A DNA stretch of 58,724 nucleotides, from contig CAZOAR010000016.1 of the NCBI GenBank assembly GCA_964577985.1, positions 1 through 58,724 on the forward strand. The letters run 5' to 3'. This DNA comes from CAZOAR01 sp964577985 (GTDB taxonomy: Bacteria; Gemmatimonadota; CAZMKB01; CAZNLH01). Positions 17,905-27,047 of the stretch are shown piece by piece. The first letter of the stretch is position 1. Each line of letters opens with the position of its first letter. The notes below the pieces were generated by a model. It made no database searches. It saw only the letters and a list, made by a program, of their open reading frames with translations, and was not told the origin of the DNA. The position numbers were made by a program, and so were the translations under genes.

Positions 17905-18900
17905 TCATGACTCCCGATACTTTTTCCTGGCGATTTCCCGGTCCCGCTGGAGCTGCTCCTTTAGTTGATCCGGTCCCGGAAATTTCCTGACACCTCGAAT
18001 CCACTGCAGGTATTCTACTTCCAGTGTCATTCCCACCAGATCCCCCTCAAAACCTATCAGATGCACCTCGATAGAGTCCGGATCGCCTGAGAATGTAGGT
18101 CGAGCACCCTGGTGCATCATTCCCGAATACACCGTGTCCCTTATCCTGCACCTCACCGCATAGACACCGCTCGGAGGTATCAACTTATGTTCTCCCGTAA
18201 CCAGGAGGTTCGCCGTCGGAAAGCCGATGGTAGTCCCTCTTCCCTCTCCCTGGATCACCTGCGCCAGCAGAGAGTAACGGCGTCCAAGCGCATGCTCCGG
18301 ATAGACAAAATCTGCGTTGCTCACGAACTTTCTGATTCTAGAACTGCTTACTCTCTCCCCATTCACCTCCACAGGATCTACGACACACAGCTCAAAACCG
18401 AGTTCATCTGCCATAGACCGGAGCAGCGGTACGGAGCCTTCCCGGCCACGGCCAAAGCCGTGATCATGGCCGATGACAAGCTCTCGCATCCCGAACCTGT
18501 CGATGAGAATTCGGCTCACGAATTCCCTCGCCGACAGGGCCGCAAACTCCCTTGTAAAGGGTATCACCTCGACATGACCAAGGGAGAATCGAGACAGAAT
18601 CTCAAGCTTTTCTTCCAGTGTCGAAAGCATGCTCGGAGCTTCTGATGGCCTCAGGATTCTCAGTGGATGAGGCTCAAAAGTCACTACGACACTGTCGAGA
18701 TTCTCGCGAGCCGCTCTTTCTATCACCTGTCCGAGAACCTCGCGATGCCCGAGATGAATCCCGTCAAATGTCCCCACCGTTACGACTGCCCCGTTCGCTT
18801 CCGACCTGCTGACTCTAGACCGAAAGGCTTTCTCCTTCATCATCCCTGTAACCCCGAATACGTCGGAAATATCACCTGATTCTTTATCAAGAGTCGTCAT
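17905..18900 (-). CDS. ribF: Bifunctional riboflavin kinase/FAD synthetase
   Basis: RibF of 331 aa, making FMN and then FAD. The FAD synthetase domain has VTVGTFDGIHLGHREVL, VVTFEPHPLRIL and a later SSSRIRKF. The C-terminal riboflavin kinase domain has GRGTTIGFPTANL and GVYAVRC. The start at 18900 (MTTLDKESGD) overlaps the truB stop as ATGA. An upstream ATG (18990) would overlap truB by 90 bp and is unlikely. Truncating to the motif at VVTVGTFDG leaves an N-terminal extension of about 40 residues, slightly long for the family. Confidence 0.94.
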   Translation of the reverse strand: MTTLDKESGDISDVFGVTGMMKEKAFRSRVSRSEANGAVVTVGTFDGIHLGHREVLGQVIERAARENLDSVVVTFEPHPLRILRPSEAPSMLSTLEEKLEILSRFSLGHVEVIPFTREFAALSAREFVSRILIDRFGMRELVIGHDHGFGRGREGSVPLLRSMADELGFELCVVDPVEVNGERVSSSRIRKFVSNADFVYPEHALGRRYSLLAQVIQGEGRGTTIGFPTANLLVTGEHKLIPPSGVYAVRCRIRDTVYSGMMHQGARPTFSGDPDSIEVHLIGFEGDLVGMTLEVEYLQWIRGVRKFPGPDQLKEQLQRDREIARKKYRES

Positions 18901-19868
18901 CCAAGGACTTTCACCGGGTAGAGCATTGTCTCTTCCCCCTCTTCCATGCCCATCCGCCCCACTGCAAAAAAATCGGAGGAACTGTTCCACACCTGTACCT
19001 CTGCTCCTGAAGAAGGTCCTGACACATCAATACCCGGGGATGAATAACACTCCTGTGCAACCGGAGAACCCTGTTTCAGGAGTCGCTCACCATCGGCATT
19101 CACCACAACCTTCTGCAGCTTTCTGAGGACCGTGTGTGAGGGAAACAACCATCTCCCGATCTCCCTTGACCCGCAGGCTTTTTTCAGCGCACCGAGCTCG
19201 CCTGCATCCTCGACGCTGAAGGGCCCTACCTCCAGTCTCCTCAGAGATGTCAGGTGCGCTCCTGTTCCCAGTTCCCTGCCTACATCCAGCGCGAGCGATC
19301 GCACATATGTGCCGCTTGAGCACTTGAGGAAAAAGTGAATCTCCGGCTTTTCAATCCTGGTGATTTCGAGTTCTTTTATTTCGACGCTGCTGGCTTTCAG
19401 CTCTACACTTATGCCGCTTCGCGCCAGCTCGTAAGCCCTCCGTCCACCGACCTTTCTGGCTGAAAACCTCGGAGGAACCTGTGAAAACACTCCTCGATAT
19501 CGATCGAAAGCCCTGTGAATGTCTCCATCATCGATTACCTCAAGCTGGTCGTCTCCCCGGAAGACCACCTCTCCTTCCGCGTCTCCACTGTCGGTCTCTC
19601 TCCCCATCTCCATCACGGCGGAGTAGCTCTTATCGTCACGGATAAGATAGGATGCCAGACGCGTCGCCTTGCCCAGACAAAGGACCAGGAGCCCGGTCGC
19701 CATGGGATCGAGTGTTCCGGAATGGCCTATCTTACCATCGAATCCGGCGCAACTCCGGACTATGTCGACCACTCTGCGGGAGGTGATACCCTTCGGTTTG
19801 TCGACCAGGAGAAATCCGCTAAGTGGTCGTTTCTCTCTGTCAAGCCCTTTATCTCTGACTGCCGCCAT
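18897..19868 (-). CDS. truB: tRNA pseudouridine-55 synthase TruB
   Basis: TruB of 323 aa converts U55 of the T-loop to pseudouridine. The N-terminal motif is GFLLVDKPKGITSRRVV. The catalytic Asp is in GHSGTLDPMATGLLVLCLGKAT, and the structural motif CSSGTYVRSLALDVG follows. A PUA-like C-terminal domain extends from about residue 235 (RKLQKVVVNADGERLLKQG). It follows rbfA by 60 nt and overlaps ribF by 4 nt. Confidence 0.96.
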   Translation of the reverse strand: MAAVRDKGLDREKRPLSGFLLVDKPKGITSRRVVDIVRSCAGFDGKIGHSGTLDPMATGLLVLCLGKATRLASYLIRDDKSYSAVMEMGRETDSGDAEGEVVFRGDDQLEVIDDGDIHRAFDRYRGVFSQVPPRFSARKVGGRRAYELARSGISVELKASSVEIKELEITRIEKPEIHFFLKCSSGTYVRSLALDVGRELGTGAHLTSLRRLEVGPFSVEDAGELGALKKACGSREIGRWLFPSHTVLRKLQKVVVNADGERLLKQGSPVAQECYSSPGIDVSGPSSGAEVQVWNSSSDFFAVGRMGMEEGEETMLYPVKVLG

Positions 19869-19928
19869 ATCAACATTGTGCGAAAAATGAGGAACGAGAC
19901 CGCATAGCGTTCTGCTTAGCCCGGGCCT

Positions 19929-20300
19929 CTAAGATGAGTCCACATCATCCTGTTCGGACTTCATATCCTTCAACAGATCATCTATTCTCTTGACCTTTTC
20001 GAGCGAACGGTCAAGAACGAACACCATTGTCGGCAGATACTTGAGACGGACCCTGCCGCCAAAAGAGGAACGGATATACCCCTTAGCCCTGTTGAGAGCC
20101 TTGAGGCTTCTGGTCTTCTCCTCCTCATCCCCCATTATGCTCACGTGGATTCTGGCGTGCCTCAGGTCGGATGACACGTCTACACGCGTAAGGGTGACAA
20201 ACCCTATCCCCGGGTCTTTCACCTCGCTCCTGATAATCAGGCTCACTTCCTGCAAAATGAGCTCGGAGATCCTGTCCGACCTGGAATAACCAAATCTCAT
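19929..20300 (-). CDS. rbfA: 30S ribosome-binding factor A
   Basis: RbfA of 123 aa, a KH-like 30S maturation factor. The N-terminal RSDRISELILQEVSLIIRSEVKDPG and the later VTLTRVDVSSDLRHARIHVSI are typical (each quoted as short motifs of the family). A final helix runs into an acidic tail (SEQDDVDSS). It lies 25 nt after the DUF503 gene in the nusA-infB-rbfA-truB series. Confidence 0.95.
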   Translation of the reverse strand: MRFGYSRSDRISELILQEVSLIIRSEVKDPGIGFVTLTRVDVSSDLRHARIHVSIMGDEEEKTRSLKALNRAKGYIRSSFGGRVRLKYLPTMVFVLDRSLEKVKRIDDLLKDMKSEQDDVDSS

Positions 20301-20325
20301 GACAAATTCAGGGCCTCATGACAAG

Positions 20326-20607
20326 TCAATAGAAAAAGGTCCTTGTGTTCGTGAGGACAGCCTCTCTTTCCATACGCGCCAGATCCATTATTCTGGAGAG
20401 CACAGATTTAGCAAACCTCTTATCCCCGGAAACGATTACAACCGCTATCTTCGTCCGCTGCCAGAGATCATGAAAGTCTACTTCTGCTACGGAAACGTTG
20501 AACTTGTTGAAGAGTCGAACCTTGAGGCTTTTGACAACGTAACGTTTCGATTTGAGAGACTGACACGAGGGAAGGTGAAATTCCAGAGTCATCACCCCGA
20601 TGACCAT
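20326..20607 (-). CDS. DUF503 family protein (YlxP-like)
   Basis: A 93-aa protein of the DUF503/YlxP family, which is found beside infB and rbfA in many bacteria and has been suggested to act in ribosome assembly. Family features are LEFHLPSCQSLKSKRYVVKSL and VAEVDFHDLWQRTKIAVV. The start at 20607 (MVIGVMTLEF) has GGAG 5 nt upstream and follows the infB stop by 19 nt. A longer reading into infB is unlikely. Confidence 0.88.
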   Translation of the reverse strand: MVIGVMTLEFHLPSCQSLKSKRYVVKSLKVRLFNKFNVSVAEVDFHDLWQRTKIAVVIVSGDKRFAKSVLSRIMDLARMEREAVLTNTRTFFY

Positions 20608-20626
20608 TTCTGCTCCAATATCTCCT

Positions 20627-22882
20627 TCAGAGTTTCCTCTTGATCTCCTCCACGGCATATATCTCCAGGACGTCGTCCGGCTTCACGTCCTCGAAGCCAT
20701 CGATTCCAATTCCACACTCCATCCCCGCCGCTACCTCCTTTACGTCGTCTTTGAACCGCTTCAGGGAGGCCAGTGAGCCGTCATATATCAACTCGTCCTC
20801 CCTGAGTACACGCACGTTAGCGTCCCTCTTGACGAGCCCGTCGTCCACGATGCACCCGGCGATTGTCCCTATCCTGGGTATGCTGAAGACCTCCTTCACC
20901 AGGACCGTCCCCAGCGGGATCTCCCGCTTTCCAGGGGTCAGCATTCCTTCCATGGCATCCCTGACATCCGACACCGCCTCATAAATCACACTATACATAC
21001 GAAAATCAACATTCTCTCTTGAAATAGCCGCTCTCGCTCCCGAATCAGGCTTGACATGAAATCCGAGCACAACGGCGTTCGATGCGGCCGCCAGAAGAAT
21101 ATCGGTCTCCGTCACTGCCCCTACGCCCCTGTGAATCACATCGACCGCAACCTCATCAGTGCTCAATTTCTGAAGAGAATCCGTCAGAGCCTCCACGGAA
21201 CCATCCACGTCACCCTTGATAACCAGGCGCAGGTTCTTCAACTCGCCCCTTTTTATCTGATCGTACAACTCGTCGAGGGTCGTCAGCTTTCTCCGGTATC
21301 CGCGTTCTCTCTTCAGCCTCTGGCGGACGCTGCTTATGGCCCTGGCCCCCCGCTCATCCTTCATGACAAAAAAGTTGTCACCGGCCTGGCAAACCCCCGC
21401 AAAGCCAAGCACCTGAACCGGATTCGATGGGCCTGCCTCGTCAACTGCTTTTCCCCTCTCGTCGAGCAGCGCTCGGACTTTCCCCGAGTAGAGGCCGCAG
21501 ATAAAGTTATCACCGGCCCGGAGCGTTCCCCGGGTGATCAAAACAGTAGCCACAGGTCCCATCCCTGTATCCAGGCGAGACTCGATCACCACGCCATTAG
21601 CTCTTCCTGTCGGATCGCTTCTCAATTCCAGGATCTCCGCCTGGAGCAGTATAAGTTCCAGGAGATGATCGATCCCACTCCCCTCCTTCGCGGAGACCTC
21701 GGCACAAAGGATGTCTCCTCCATACTCCTCTATGACCACACCATGATTCATAAGGTCCTGTTTAGCACGCTCAGGATTGGCCGCGGGAAGGTCGATCTTG
21801 TTGATGGCAACAACGATCGGGACACCGGCGGCTTTCGCGTGATCGATTGCCTCTATCGTCTGCGGCATAATCCTGTCATCCGCGGCGACCACAAGGACCA
21901 CGATATCCGTCACCTTCGCGCCCCTGGCTCTCATAGCCGTGAATGCTTCATGTCCCGGTGTGTCGAGAAAGGTAACCGGACCAGATGGCAGGATCACCTC
22001 ATAAGCACCTATGTGCTGCGTTATCCCTCCCCTCTCACCCGCGATCACGTTGGTCTTTCGTATATGGTCGAGCAAAGAAGTCTTTCCATGATCGACGTGA
22101 CCCATCACCGTCACTATCGGAGAACGCGGCTCTTCACCCTCGGTATCCACCGGCCGGCCGGTCTCGATCTTGTCCATCCCATATTCTTGAAGCAACTCGG
22201 CCTTGTGTTCGAATTCCTCGCAGACAAGGGATATCGTGTCGAAGTCGAGCCTCTGATTTATCGTTACCATAAGCCCGATTTCCATGCACTTGGAGATAAT
22301 AGCGGATGGAGAGACGTCTATTATGCCGGCCAGTTCGGAGACCGAAACAAACTCGCTGACCCTTACCGTGTTGCTCTGCGTAACAGCGGCTTGAGGCTCC
22401 GGAGGTGGAGCTTCCTCTTTTTCCCTCTTCCTTCTTCTCTTCTTCTTCTGTTTCCCGCCAATCATGGAAAGTGTGCGTTTGATGTTTTCCTCTATCTCCT
22501 TCTGATTCACCTTGCGGTGTTTTCTTTCCGAGGCATTCCCACCCCTGGCTCTGCTTTTCTTTGCCGGGGTGACGACTTTCCCAGTCTCTTCTTTTTTCGA
22601 CGTTTTCCTTGCCGTCTCGGTTCCCGCCCGCTCTCTACCAGCCATTCTCTTCCTCTTATCATCAGCCAGCACCCTCTTCTTCTCGTCCTTCTCCTTCATC
22701 GCTTCCTTCTCGCGAGCGAACCTGGCTCTAATATCTTCGACAGCCTTATCGTCGATACTGCTCATATGATTCTTTACGACCACGCCCATCTCTTTCAAGA
22801 GATTTACCATGGCTTCACTGGATAAATCGAAATCTTTCGCGATCTTATATACTCGATGTCTGGCCAAACGTATTGCTCCCAT
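20627..22882 (-). CDS. infB: Translation initiation factor IF-2
   Basis: IF-2 of 751 aa, the GTPase that places initiator tRNA on the 30S subunit. An N-terminal IF2_N domain (RVYKIAKDFDLSSEAMVNLL) is followed by a Lys/Glu-rich region of about 120 residues and a second IF2_N domain. The G domain has GHVDHGKTSLLD (G1), DTPGHEAFTAM (G3) and NKID (G4). Domains II to IV follow, ending at LEIYAVEEIKRKL. It lies 81 nt after nusA. Confidence 0.98.
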   Translation of the reverse strand: MGAIRLARHRVYKIAKDFDLSSEAMVNLLKEMGVVVKNHMSSIDDKAVEDIRARFAREKEAMKEKDEKKRVLADDKRKRMAGRERAGTETARKTSKKEETGKVVTPAKKSRARGGNASERKHRKVNQKEIEENIKRTLSMIGGKQKKKRRRKREKEEAPPPEPQAAVTQSNTVRVSEFVSVSELAGIIDVSPSAIISKCMEIGLMVTINQRLDFDTISLVCEEFEHKAELLQEYGMDKIETGRPVDTEGEEPRSPIVTVMGHVDHGKTSLLDHIRKTNVIAGERGGITQHIGAYEVILPSGPVTFLDTPGHEAFTAMRARGAKVTDIVVLVVAADDRIMPQTIEAIDHAKAAGVPIVVAINKIDLPAANPERAKQDLMNHGVVIEEYGGDILCAEVSAKEGSGIDHLLELILLQAEILELRSDPTGRANGVVIESRLDTGMGPVATVLITRGTLRAGDNFICGLYSGKVRALLDERGKAVDEAGPSNPVQVLGFAGVCQAGDNFFVMKDERGARAISSVRQRLKRERGYRRKLTTLDELYDQIKRGELKNLRLVIKGDVDGSVEALTDSLQKLSTDEVAVDVIHRGVGAVTETDILLAAASNAVVLGFHVKPDSGARAAISRENVDFRMYSVIYEAVSDVRDAMEGMLTPGKREIPLGTVLVKEVFSIPRIGTIAGCIVDDGLVKRDANVRVLREDELIYDGSLASLKRFKDDVKEVAAGMECGIGIDGFEDVKPDDVLEIYAVEEIKRKL

Positions 22883-22963
22883 CCTGCTCTACTGCGCCGA
22901 ACAAGGTGTGGCGGGAATTGTTCACCGATTCACCTTGTCGCCCGCTTCCTCGCTAACCTCTTC

Positions 22964-24247
22964 TCAGTTGTTCTCAAGAATGTTACTGGCGATTCCATCG
23001 GCGATCGCCTTCAGCTTTTTTGCGGTCTTAGCCCCGATACCATCTACCTTCAATATGTCGGATTCTTCAACATCGATAAGATCGCCAAGCGACTTGAACC
23101 CTGATTCCTGAAGCCTCTCGGCCGTCTTTGCGCCAATCCCGGGAATGCGCGTGAGGTCATAATCCGAGAGGTCGACAAAAATCTTTTCCTCCTCGGGTGC
23201 CTTCTTTCTTCCTTCGAACTCCTCTCTCGTCATAAGATCGATCTGCCATCCGGTCAACCTGGATGCCAATCGGACGTTTTGACCTGACCTTCCTATCGCG
23301 AGCGACAACTGGTCGTCTGATACAACCACGATCATGGTTCCGGTCTGCGTATCAGGAACAGTTTTCATTATCAGGGCCGGACTCAAGGCCTTGCGCACAA
23401 ATTCCTCAGAATTGTCGCTCCATGGGACTATGTCAATTCTCTCCCCGCCGACTTCCTTCACGATGCTCTGGACCCGGGAACCCTTCAAGCCGACGCACGC
23501 GCCAACCGGATCAACGCTCCTGTCGTTAGAGATTACCGCCACTTTCGACCTGGAGCCAGGTTCTCTCGCTATCTCCTTTATCTCCACCAGCCCCTGAGCT
23601 ATCTCCGGTACCTCCTTCTGGAACATGGAGTTGAGAAAGAGGGCGTGCGTTCTTGACAAGATGAGCTGAGGACCTTTTGTCGTGTCGTTCACTTCCACGA
23701 GGCATGCCATGATAGAATCGCCCTGTTTGAATCTCTCTTTCTTGTTCTGCTCTCTGGAAGGGATGATAGCCTCTGTTTGCTTACTGATGTAGACTATGTA
23801 GTTTCCGCGTTCGACCTGCTGGATCGTTCCATGTATGATCTCGCCGATCCTCGTGGAATACTCTTCATGGACTTTTTCTCTTTCCGCCTCCCTGACCCTC
23901 TGGATTACCACCTGCTTCGCCGCCTGTATGGCGGTCCTTCCAAACTCGGAGAAATCCACCGGTACTCCCACCTGATCACCAATTCTCGCCTCCGGATCAT
24001 GTTCCAGGGCATCATCCAGCACGATCTCTATAGTAGGATCTTCTACTTCTTCAACGACCTGTTTCTCGATCACAACCGAAATATTGCCCTTATCCGGGTT
24101 CACCTGAACGCTGATATTGTCGGCTACACCGAACTTCTTCCTGGCGGCGGCCAGAATGCCGGCCTCGATCATATGGATGAGTTCGTCCTTTTCGATGCTT
24201 TTCTCCCTGGTAATCCTGCCCAGGGCTTCAATAACCTCGAAACTCAT
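22964..24247 (-). CDS. nusA: Transcription termination/antitermination factor NusA
   Basis: NusA of 427 aa, an RNA polymerase-associated pausing and termination factor. Domains in order: N-terminal polymerase-binding domain (EALGRITREKSIEKDELIHMI), S1 (GTIQQVERGNYIVYI), KH1 (PVGACVGLKGSRVQSIVKEVG), KH2 (LAIGRSGQNVRLASRLTG) and a C-terminal helix-hairpin-helix segment (RIPGIGAKTAERL, KVDGIGAKTAKKL). I place the start at 24247, with GGGAG 10 nt upstream; the longer reading runs into the leader hairpin. The usual upstream partner rimP is not present. Confidence 0.96.
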   Translation of the reverse strand: MSFEVIEALGRITREKSIEKDELIHMIEAGILAAARKKFGVADNISVQVNPDKGNISVVIEKQVVEEVEDPTIEIVLDDALEHDPEARIGDQVGVPVDFSEFGRTAIQAAKQVVIQRVREAEREKVHEEYSTRIGEIIHGTIQQVERGNYIVYISKQTEAIIPSREQNKKERFKQGDSIMACLVEVNDTTKGPQLILSRTHALFLNSMFQKEVPEIAQGLVEIKEIAREPGSRSKVAVISNDRSVDPVGACVGLKGSRVQSIVKEVGGERIDIVPWSDNSEEFVRKALSPALIMKTVPDTQTGTMIVVVSDDQLSLAIGRSGQNVRLASRLTGWQIDLMTREEFEGRKKAPEEEKIFVDLSDYDLTRIPGIGAKTAERLQESGFKSLGDLIDVEESDILKVDGIGAKTAKKLKAIADGIASNILENN

Positions 24248-24326
24248 TTCGTCTTTTTCTCCCGAAATCCAGAACTTCTTTCCGGTTCTCTTCCCATTCA
24301 GCATCCTGACCACACAACACGCCCTC

Positions 24327-24356
24327 AAAAAGAAAGAGTGGGGGTCGTTCCCACTC
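24327..24356 (-). terminator. Intrinsic terminator-like hairpin between pgeF and nusA
   Basis: On the minus strand a perfect 7-bp stem GAGTGGG/CCCACTC (24336-24342 with 24350-24356) with a 7-nt loop is followed directly by TTTCTTTTTG. It ends the pgeF transcript. It also lies just downstream of the candidate nusA promoter, so it falls at the 5' end of the nusA leader. Confidence 0.65.
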
Positions 24357-24363
24357 CGCAATT

Positions 24364-24392
24364 AATATACAGTCGATCACTGGAAAAATCAA
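24364..24392 (-). promoter_or_regulatory. Candidate sigma-70 promoter of the nusA operon
   Basis: TTGATT (24387-24392), 17 nt, TATATT (24364-24369) on the minus strand. The -35 overlaps the pgeF stop codon. The expected transcription start is at about 24357, directly before the hairpin at 24336-24356. Confidence 0.55.
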
Positions 24393-25219
24393 GAGAAAAC
24401 CTGTTTCCGGAGGCCGAGAAAAGCCACCATTCTTCCGCATTTACCCCTCGAGGCCCGAAAAGAAAAGAAAAAGTCCCTGGAGCAATGCGTGCAATGTCGG
24501 CTCTGGAATATGTTCTCCTCCCTGACCCCTTCCGCAATCGCTTGTCTCCTGTTGGCGTCCCTGAGATCAATATTCGCGCGATCTCTTCCCTCTACCGAAC
24601 CATCCACCCAGCGGTCCAGCGCCCCGCGCACATCATCTCCAACCCGATAACAGCTCCCTCCGATTGAGGGCCCCATGTACATAACCGTATCACGAGCAGA
24701 TACTCCGTATTCCTCCTTCATCCTGTTTATGCCTTTCCGGACGATTTCGACCGCGGTCCCACGCCACCCCGCGTGAAAAAGCCCGATGGCGCCTCTGTTC
24801 CTGTCATATAGAAATACAGGAACGCAATCTGCTACCCGGGCGGTCAGCACTATATGAGCGCTGCCGGTTATCAGTCCGTCTGTCCGCTTGACGGTAATGG
24901 TCCGATTCTCACGTACGGCTGGACCCGAAACGGGCGCATCTATTGCCTCTATATCACCTCCATGCACTTGCTCCATCCTTACAATCACTGATGTCTTTTC
25001 ACCGACGGCCCTCGTGAAGAGCTCCCAGTTCGTGGCTTCTATTCCGGGGGACGACTCGCCTGTCCCGCCGAGATCAAACGTATCCGCGTTCCTGTTCGAC
25101 AGGCGTCGGAGCGTTACCCCTTGAATCAAGTCGGCCCTCCACATTCGAAGGGAGAGAGAGGCGATTCCATAACGGAAAACCTCGAGGCCTTCCAGATCGT
25201 CGTCGAAGGGGCCTGTCAT
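24389..25219 (-). CDS. pgeF: PgeF/YfiH family purine nucleosidase-like (peptidoglycan editing factor, laccase domain)
   Basis: A 276-aa protein of the YfiH/DUF152 family (Cu-oxidase_4). Members act as cytosolic purine nucleoside phosphorylase/deaminase-type enzymes and edit peptidoglycan precursors. Metal-site motifs are MEQVHGGDI, VADCVPVFLYD, FHAGWRGTAVEIV and GGSCYRVGDDV, with a final HCTHCS. The ATG overlaps the stop of the upstream phasin-like gene (ATGA). The substrate in this organism is inferred only from the family. Confidence 0.88.
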   Translation of the reverse strand: MTGPFDDDLEGLEVFRYGIASLSLRMWRADLIQGVTLRRLSNRNADTFDLGGTGESSPGIEATNWELFTRAVGEKTSVIVRMEQVHGGDIEAIDAPVSGPAVRENRTITVKRTDGLITGSAHIVLTARVADCVPVFLYDRNRGAIGLFHAGWRGTAVEIVRKGINRMKEEYGVSARDTVMYMGPSIGGSCYRVGDDVRGALDRWVDGSVEGRDRANIDLRDANRRQAIAEGVREENIFQSRHCTHCSRDFFFSFRASRGKCGRMVAFLGLRKQVFS

Positions 25220-25557
25220 CTGGTTTTTTTCGTCTTCCCCGCAGATGCCCCGGACATCTTCTTCATGTCACTCCTGAGCCTGGATATTTTCCTGTCGAGC
25301 TTCTTCAGGTCATCCTGCGTCACAAGGTTAAGGGCTTCAGCAGCCTTCCTGGTACCCTTCTGGACCTGGTTGTCGATTTCCTTTTTCGCTTTATCTATAG
25401 ACCTGGTAACCTCCTCCGTAAACCGCACCCCCTCCACCCTGCTTAAATCGCCCTTCTTCACTAACTCCGCGACTATTTCTTCGACTTTTTCGCGTGTCGA
25501 GGAAATCGCTCCGACTCCAAAATGCAGTGAGTTCCTGATTACAGCCTTGAAATCCAT
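25216..25557 (-). CDS. Phasin-like coiled-coil protein
   Basis: A 113-aa helical protein resembling the PhaF/phasin-like polyhydroxyalkanoate granule family (FGVGAISSTREKVEEIVAELVKKG, then LNLVTQDDLKKLDRKISRL, each motif-like). It ends in a Lys/Ser-rich tail (SAGKTKKTR), as in PhaF-type proteins that touch DNA. A G-rich ribosome binding site precedes two consecutive ATG codons (25560 and 25557); I chose the second by spacing. No PHA synthase is in the window, so a role in granules is unproven. It is coupled to pgeF by a 4-nt overlap. Confidence 0.65.
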   Translation of the reverse strand: MDFKAVIRNSLHFGVGAISSTREKVEEIVAELVKKGDLSRVEGVRFTEEVTRSIDKAKKEIDNQVQKGTRKAAEALNLVTQDDLKKLDRKISRLRSDMKKMSGASAGKTKKTR

Positions 25558-25674
25558 CATCCCCCCCTTTTTCGTTTTGAGGTCATCTCTTGATGACCCT
25601 TCTATGCTGGTTCGGCCTGAATACTCAAGCCGCGGAATCACCCGGGCGGCACTTCCATGCAATGTGAACAGTCT

Positions 25675-26583
25675 CTATCGCTCCACGACGCTGAACCGGA
25701 AATTCACCTCCTCTCCTTCTTCAGAGTCATTTGAGAACTCATAGAGCCATTGGTTGCCCGGAGCCGTCGGGAAGTAGTCGATGATCTTCACGATCGCATC
25801 CTCACCTGGAAACAAAACATTCTCTCCCCCGTATCCTATCAGCGCGCACGCGTTCTCAACGTCAAACAGCCTGAAGAGAGCAAAGATGATCCCGTAGTCG
25901 GGAGCGAGATAGGCCTCGACCAGGTCCGGCCTGTTCCCGGAGAGAGTGGCGTTAGCCTCGCCAATGTAGTGGATGACGTCGCTGAATCCCTTCGCCTGGC
26001 CATCCGCCATGAGATCGACGTCACCGACGTATTCGATCCGGTAGCGATAGAAATTCAGGTACTCCGTTGTCCCATCGGAAACGAAGACCGTGTCCGATGT
26101 CCAGCTCACCCCTTCATTGGCAGGAAAAGCTATATATGGATCCGCGGACATCGGCTCGTAGATGTCGAGTGCGATCCCCGCGAAGGGACCAAAGATCGAT
26201 TCCACAAAATCGCCGTACTCAGACTCGTAACTGAAGGTCGCTCCCATCCGCATCCAGCCGCCCTCCTTGATGATTTCCACCCGACCGGTTAATTCCTCAT
26301 AAACTGTTCCCTGGTTCCGTCCTTCGAAAAAGAAACCGTCCGGGGTTCTGACCTCGTTGTTGATAATAAACTTAAGCGTTGCTCCTCCGGCGGAGAACCA
26401 CTGTTCCATCGGGGCAAATTCGGCGGGCGGGATGATATCGACTATCTGGACCTGCGTGACGGGCGGCTTCATGGGGTCATCCCCGGAACACGATGTCAGC
26501 ATTGTAATAGAAAAAACCGCCACAAACAGTGAAACAAGCCCGGCACAGGCATACAACCCTTTCCCTTCATTCATGTTGATCAT
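25675..26583 (-). CDS. Hypothetical lipoprotein
   Basis: A 302-aa predicted lipoprotein of unknown function. The N-terminus is MINMNEGKGLYACAGLVS with a hydrophobic stretch and the lipobox MLTSC, followed by SGDD, which favours outer-membrane sorting. The rest is beta-rich, with no metal-binding or catalytic motif that I recognise. The start at 26583 has GGGA about 7 nt upstream; the reading frame is open further upstream but without signal-peptide character. A perfect dyad ATGAGGG-TCT-CCCTCAT (26629-26645) lies in its leader. Confidence 0.65.
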   Translation of the reverse strand: MINMNEGKGLYACAGLVSLFVAVFSITMLTSCSGDDPMKPPVTQVQIVDIIPPAEFAPMEQWFSAGGATLKFIINNEVRTPDGFFFEGRNQGTVYEELTGRVEIIKEGGWMRMGATFSYESEYGDFVESIFGPFAGIALDIYEPMSADPYIAFPANEGVSWTSDTVFVSDGTTEYLNFYRYRIEYVGDVDLMADGQAKGFSDVIHYIGEANATLSGNRPDLVEAYLAPDYGIIFALFRLFDVENACALIGYGGENVLFPGEDAIVKIIDYFPTAPGNQWLYEFSNDSEEGEEVNFRFSVVER

Positions 26584-26628
26584 CACATTTCCCGTAAACA
26601 TAATAAAGATAGTAGCCTTATGAGCGAC

Positions 26629-26645
26629 ATGAGGGTCTCCCTCAT
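26629..26645. promoter_or_regulatory. Perfect 7-bp dyad in the lipoprotein leader
   Basis: ATGAGGG-TCT-CCCTCAT, 46 bp upstream of the lipoprotein start. It could be an operator or an mRNA hairpin. No promoter is obvious next to it. Confidence 0.3.
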
Positions 26646-26780
26646 CCGCGTGAACATGATAGCTCGACATCACAAACAACTCGTCCAATAACAAGATACG
26701 CATCTACCGGCCTGTTGTTCCAGAAAAGTCCTCCTTCCCCCGGATCCAATGCGCACAGGAAAGAAAAAACGGCCGAATAA

Positions 26781-26796
26781 TGTAAGCTGCCTTACA
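26781..26796. promoter_or_regulatory. Dyad TGTAAG-N4-CTTACA upstream of the secreted paralogues
   Basis: A perfect 6-bp inverted repeat with a 4-bp spacer, about 80 bp upstream of the -35 box at 26875. Its size suits a dimeric regulator. The owner is unknown. Confidence 0.3.
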
Positions 26797-26874
26797 GACT
26801 CGTATTGATTTATATGATAAAGTGTGACAGTGAAGGAAAAGCCGCTTGTTATGAAGCACGATACACCTTTTCCT

Positions 26875-26903
26875 TGACATGCCGTTAGGAACGGTGTAAA
26901 TAA
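26875..26903 (+). promoter_or_regulatory. Candidate sigma-70 promoter of the secreted protein at 27048
   Basis: Perfect TTGACA (26875-26880), 17 nt, TAAATA (26898-26903). The resulting leader is about 135 nt and contains a first Shine-Dalgarno-like AAGGAGGTGT (26944-26953), two short hairpins (CCCTCTCAGAGGG and CTTTTCCTGAAGGAAAAG) and the real ribosome binding site AAGGAGGTGT just before the start codon. Confidence 0.6.
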
Positions 26904-27047
26904 AGGGAAGTTCTGATATTCAATCTACGAAACTGACAGGGGAAAGGAGGTGTTTGGAAGAAGAAGGCCCTCTCAGAGGGTATCATTTCCGTTTCTATTC
27001 GTACCGACTTTTCCTGAAGGAAAAGTCTTGACAACCAAGGAGGTGTC

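Noticed and set aside
21056..22825. A long plus-strand open frame of 589 codons opposite infB
   Set aside because: It is an antisense shadow of the conserved infB coding sequence, with low-complexity stretches and no recognisable domain.
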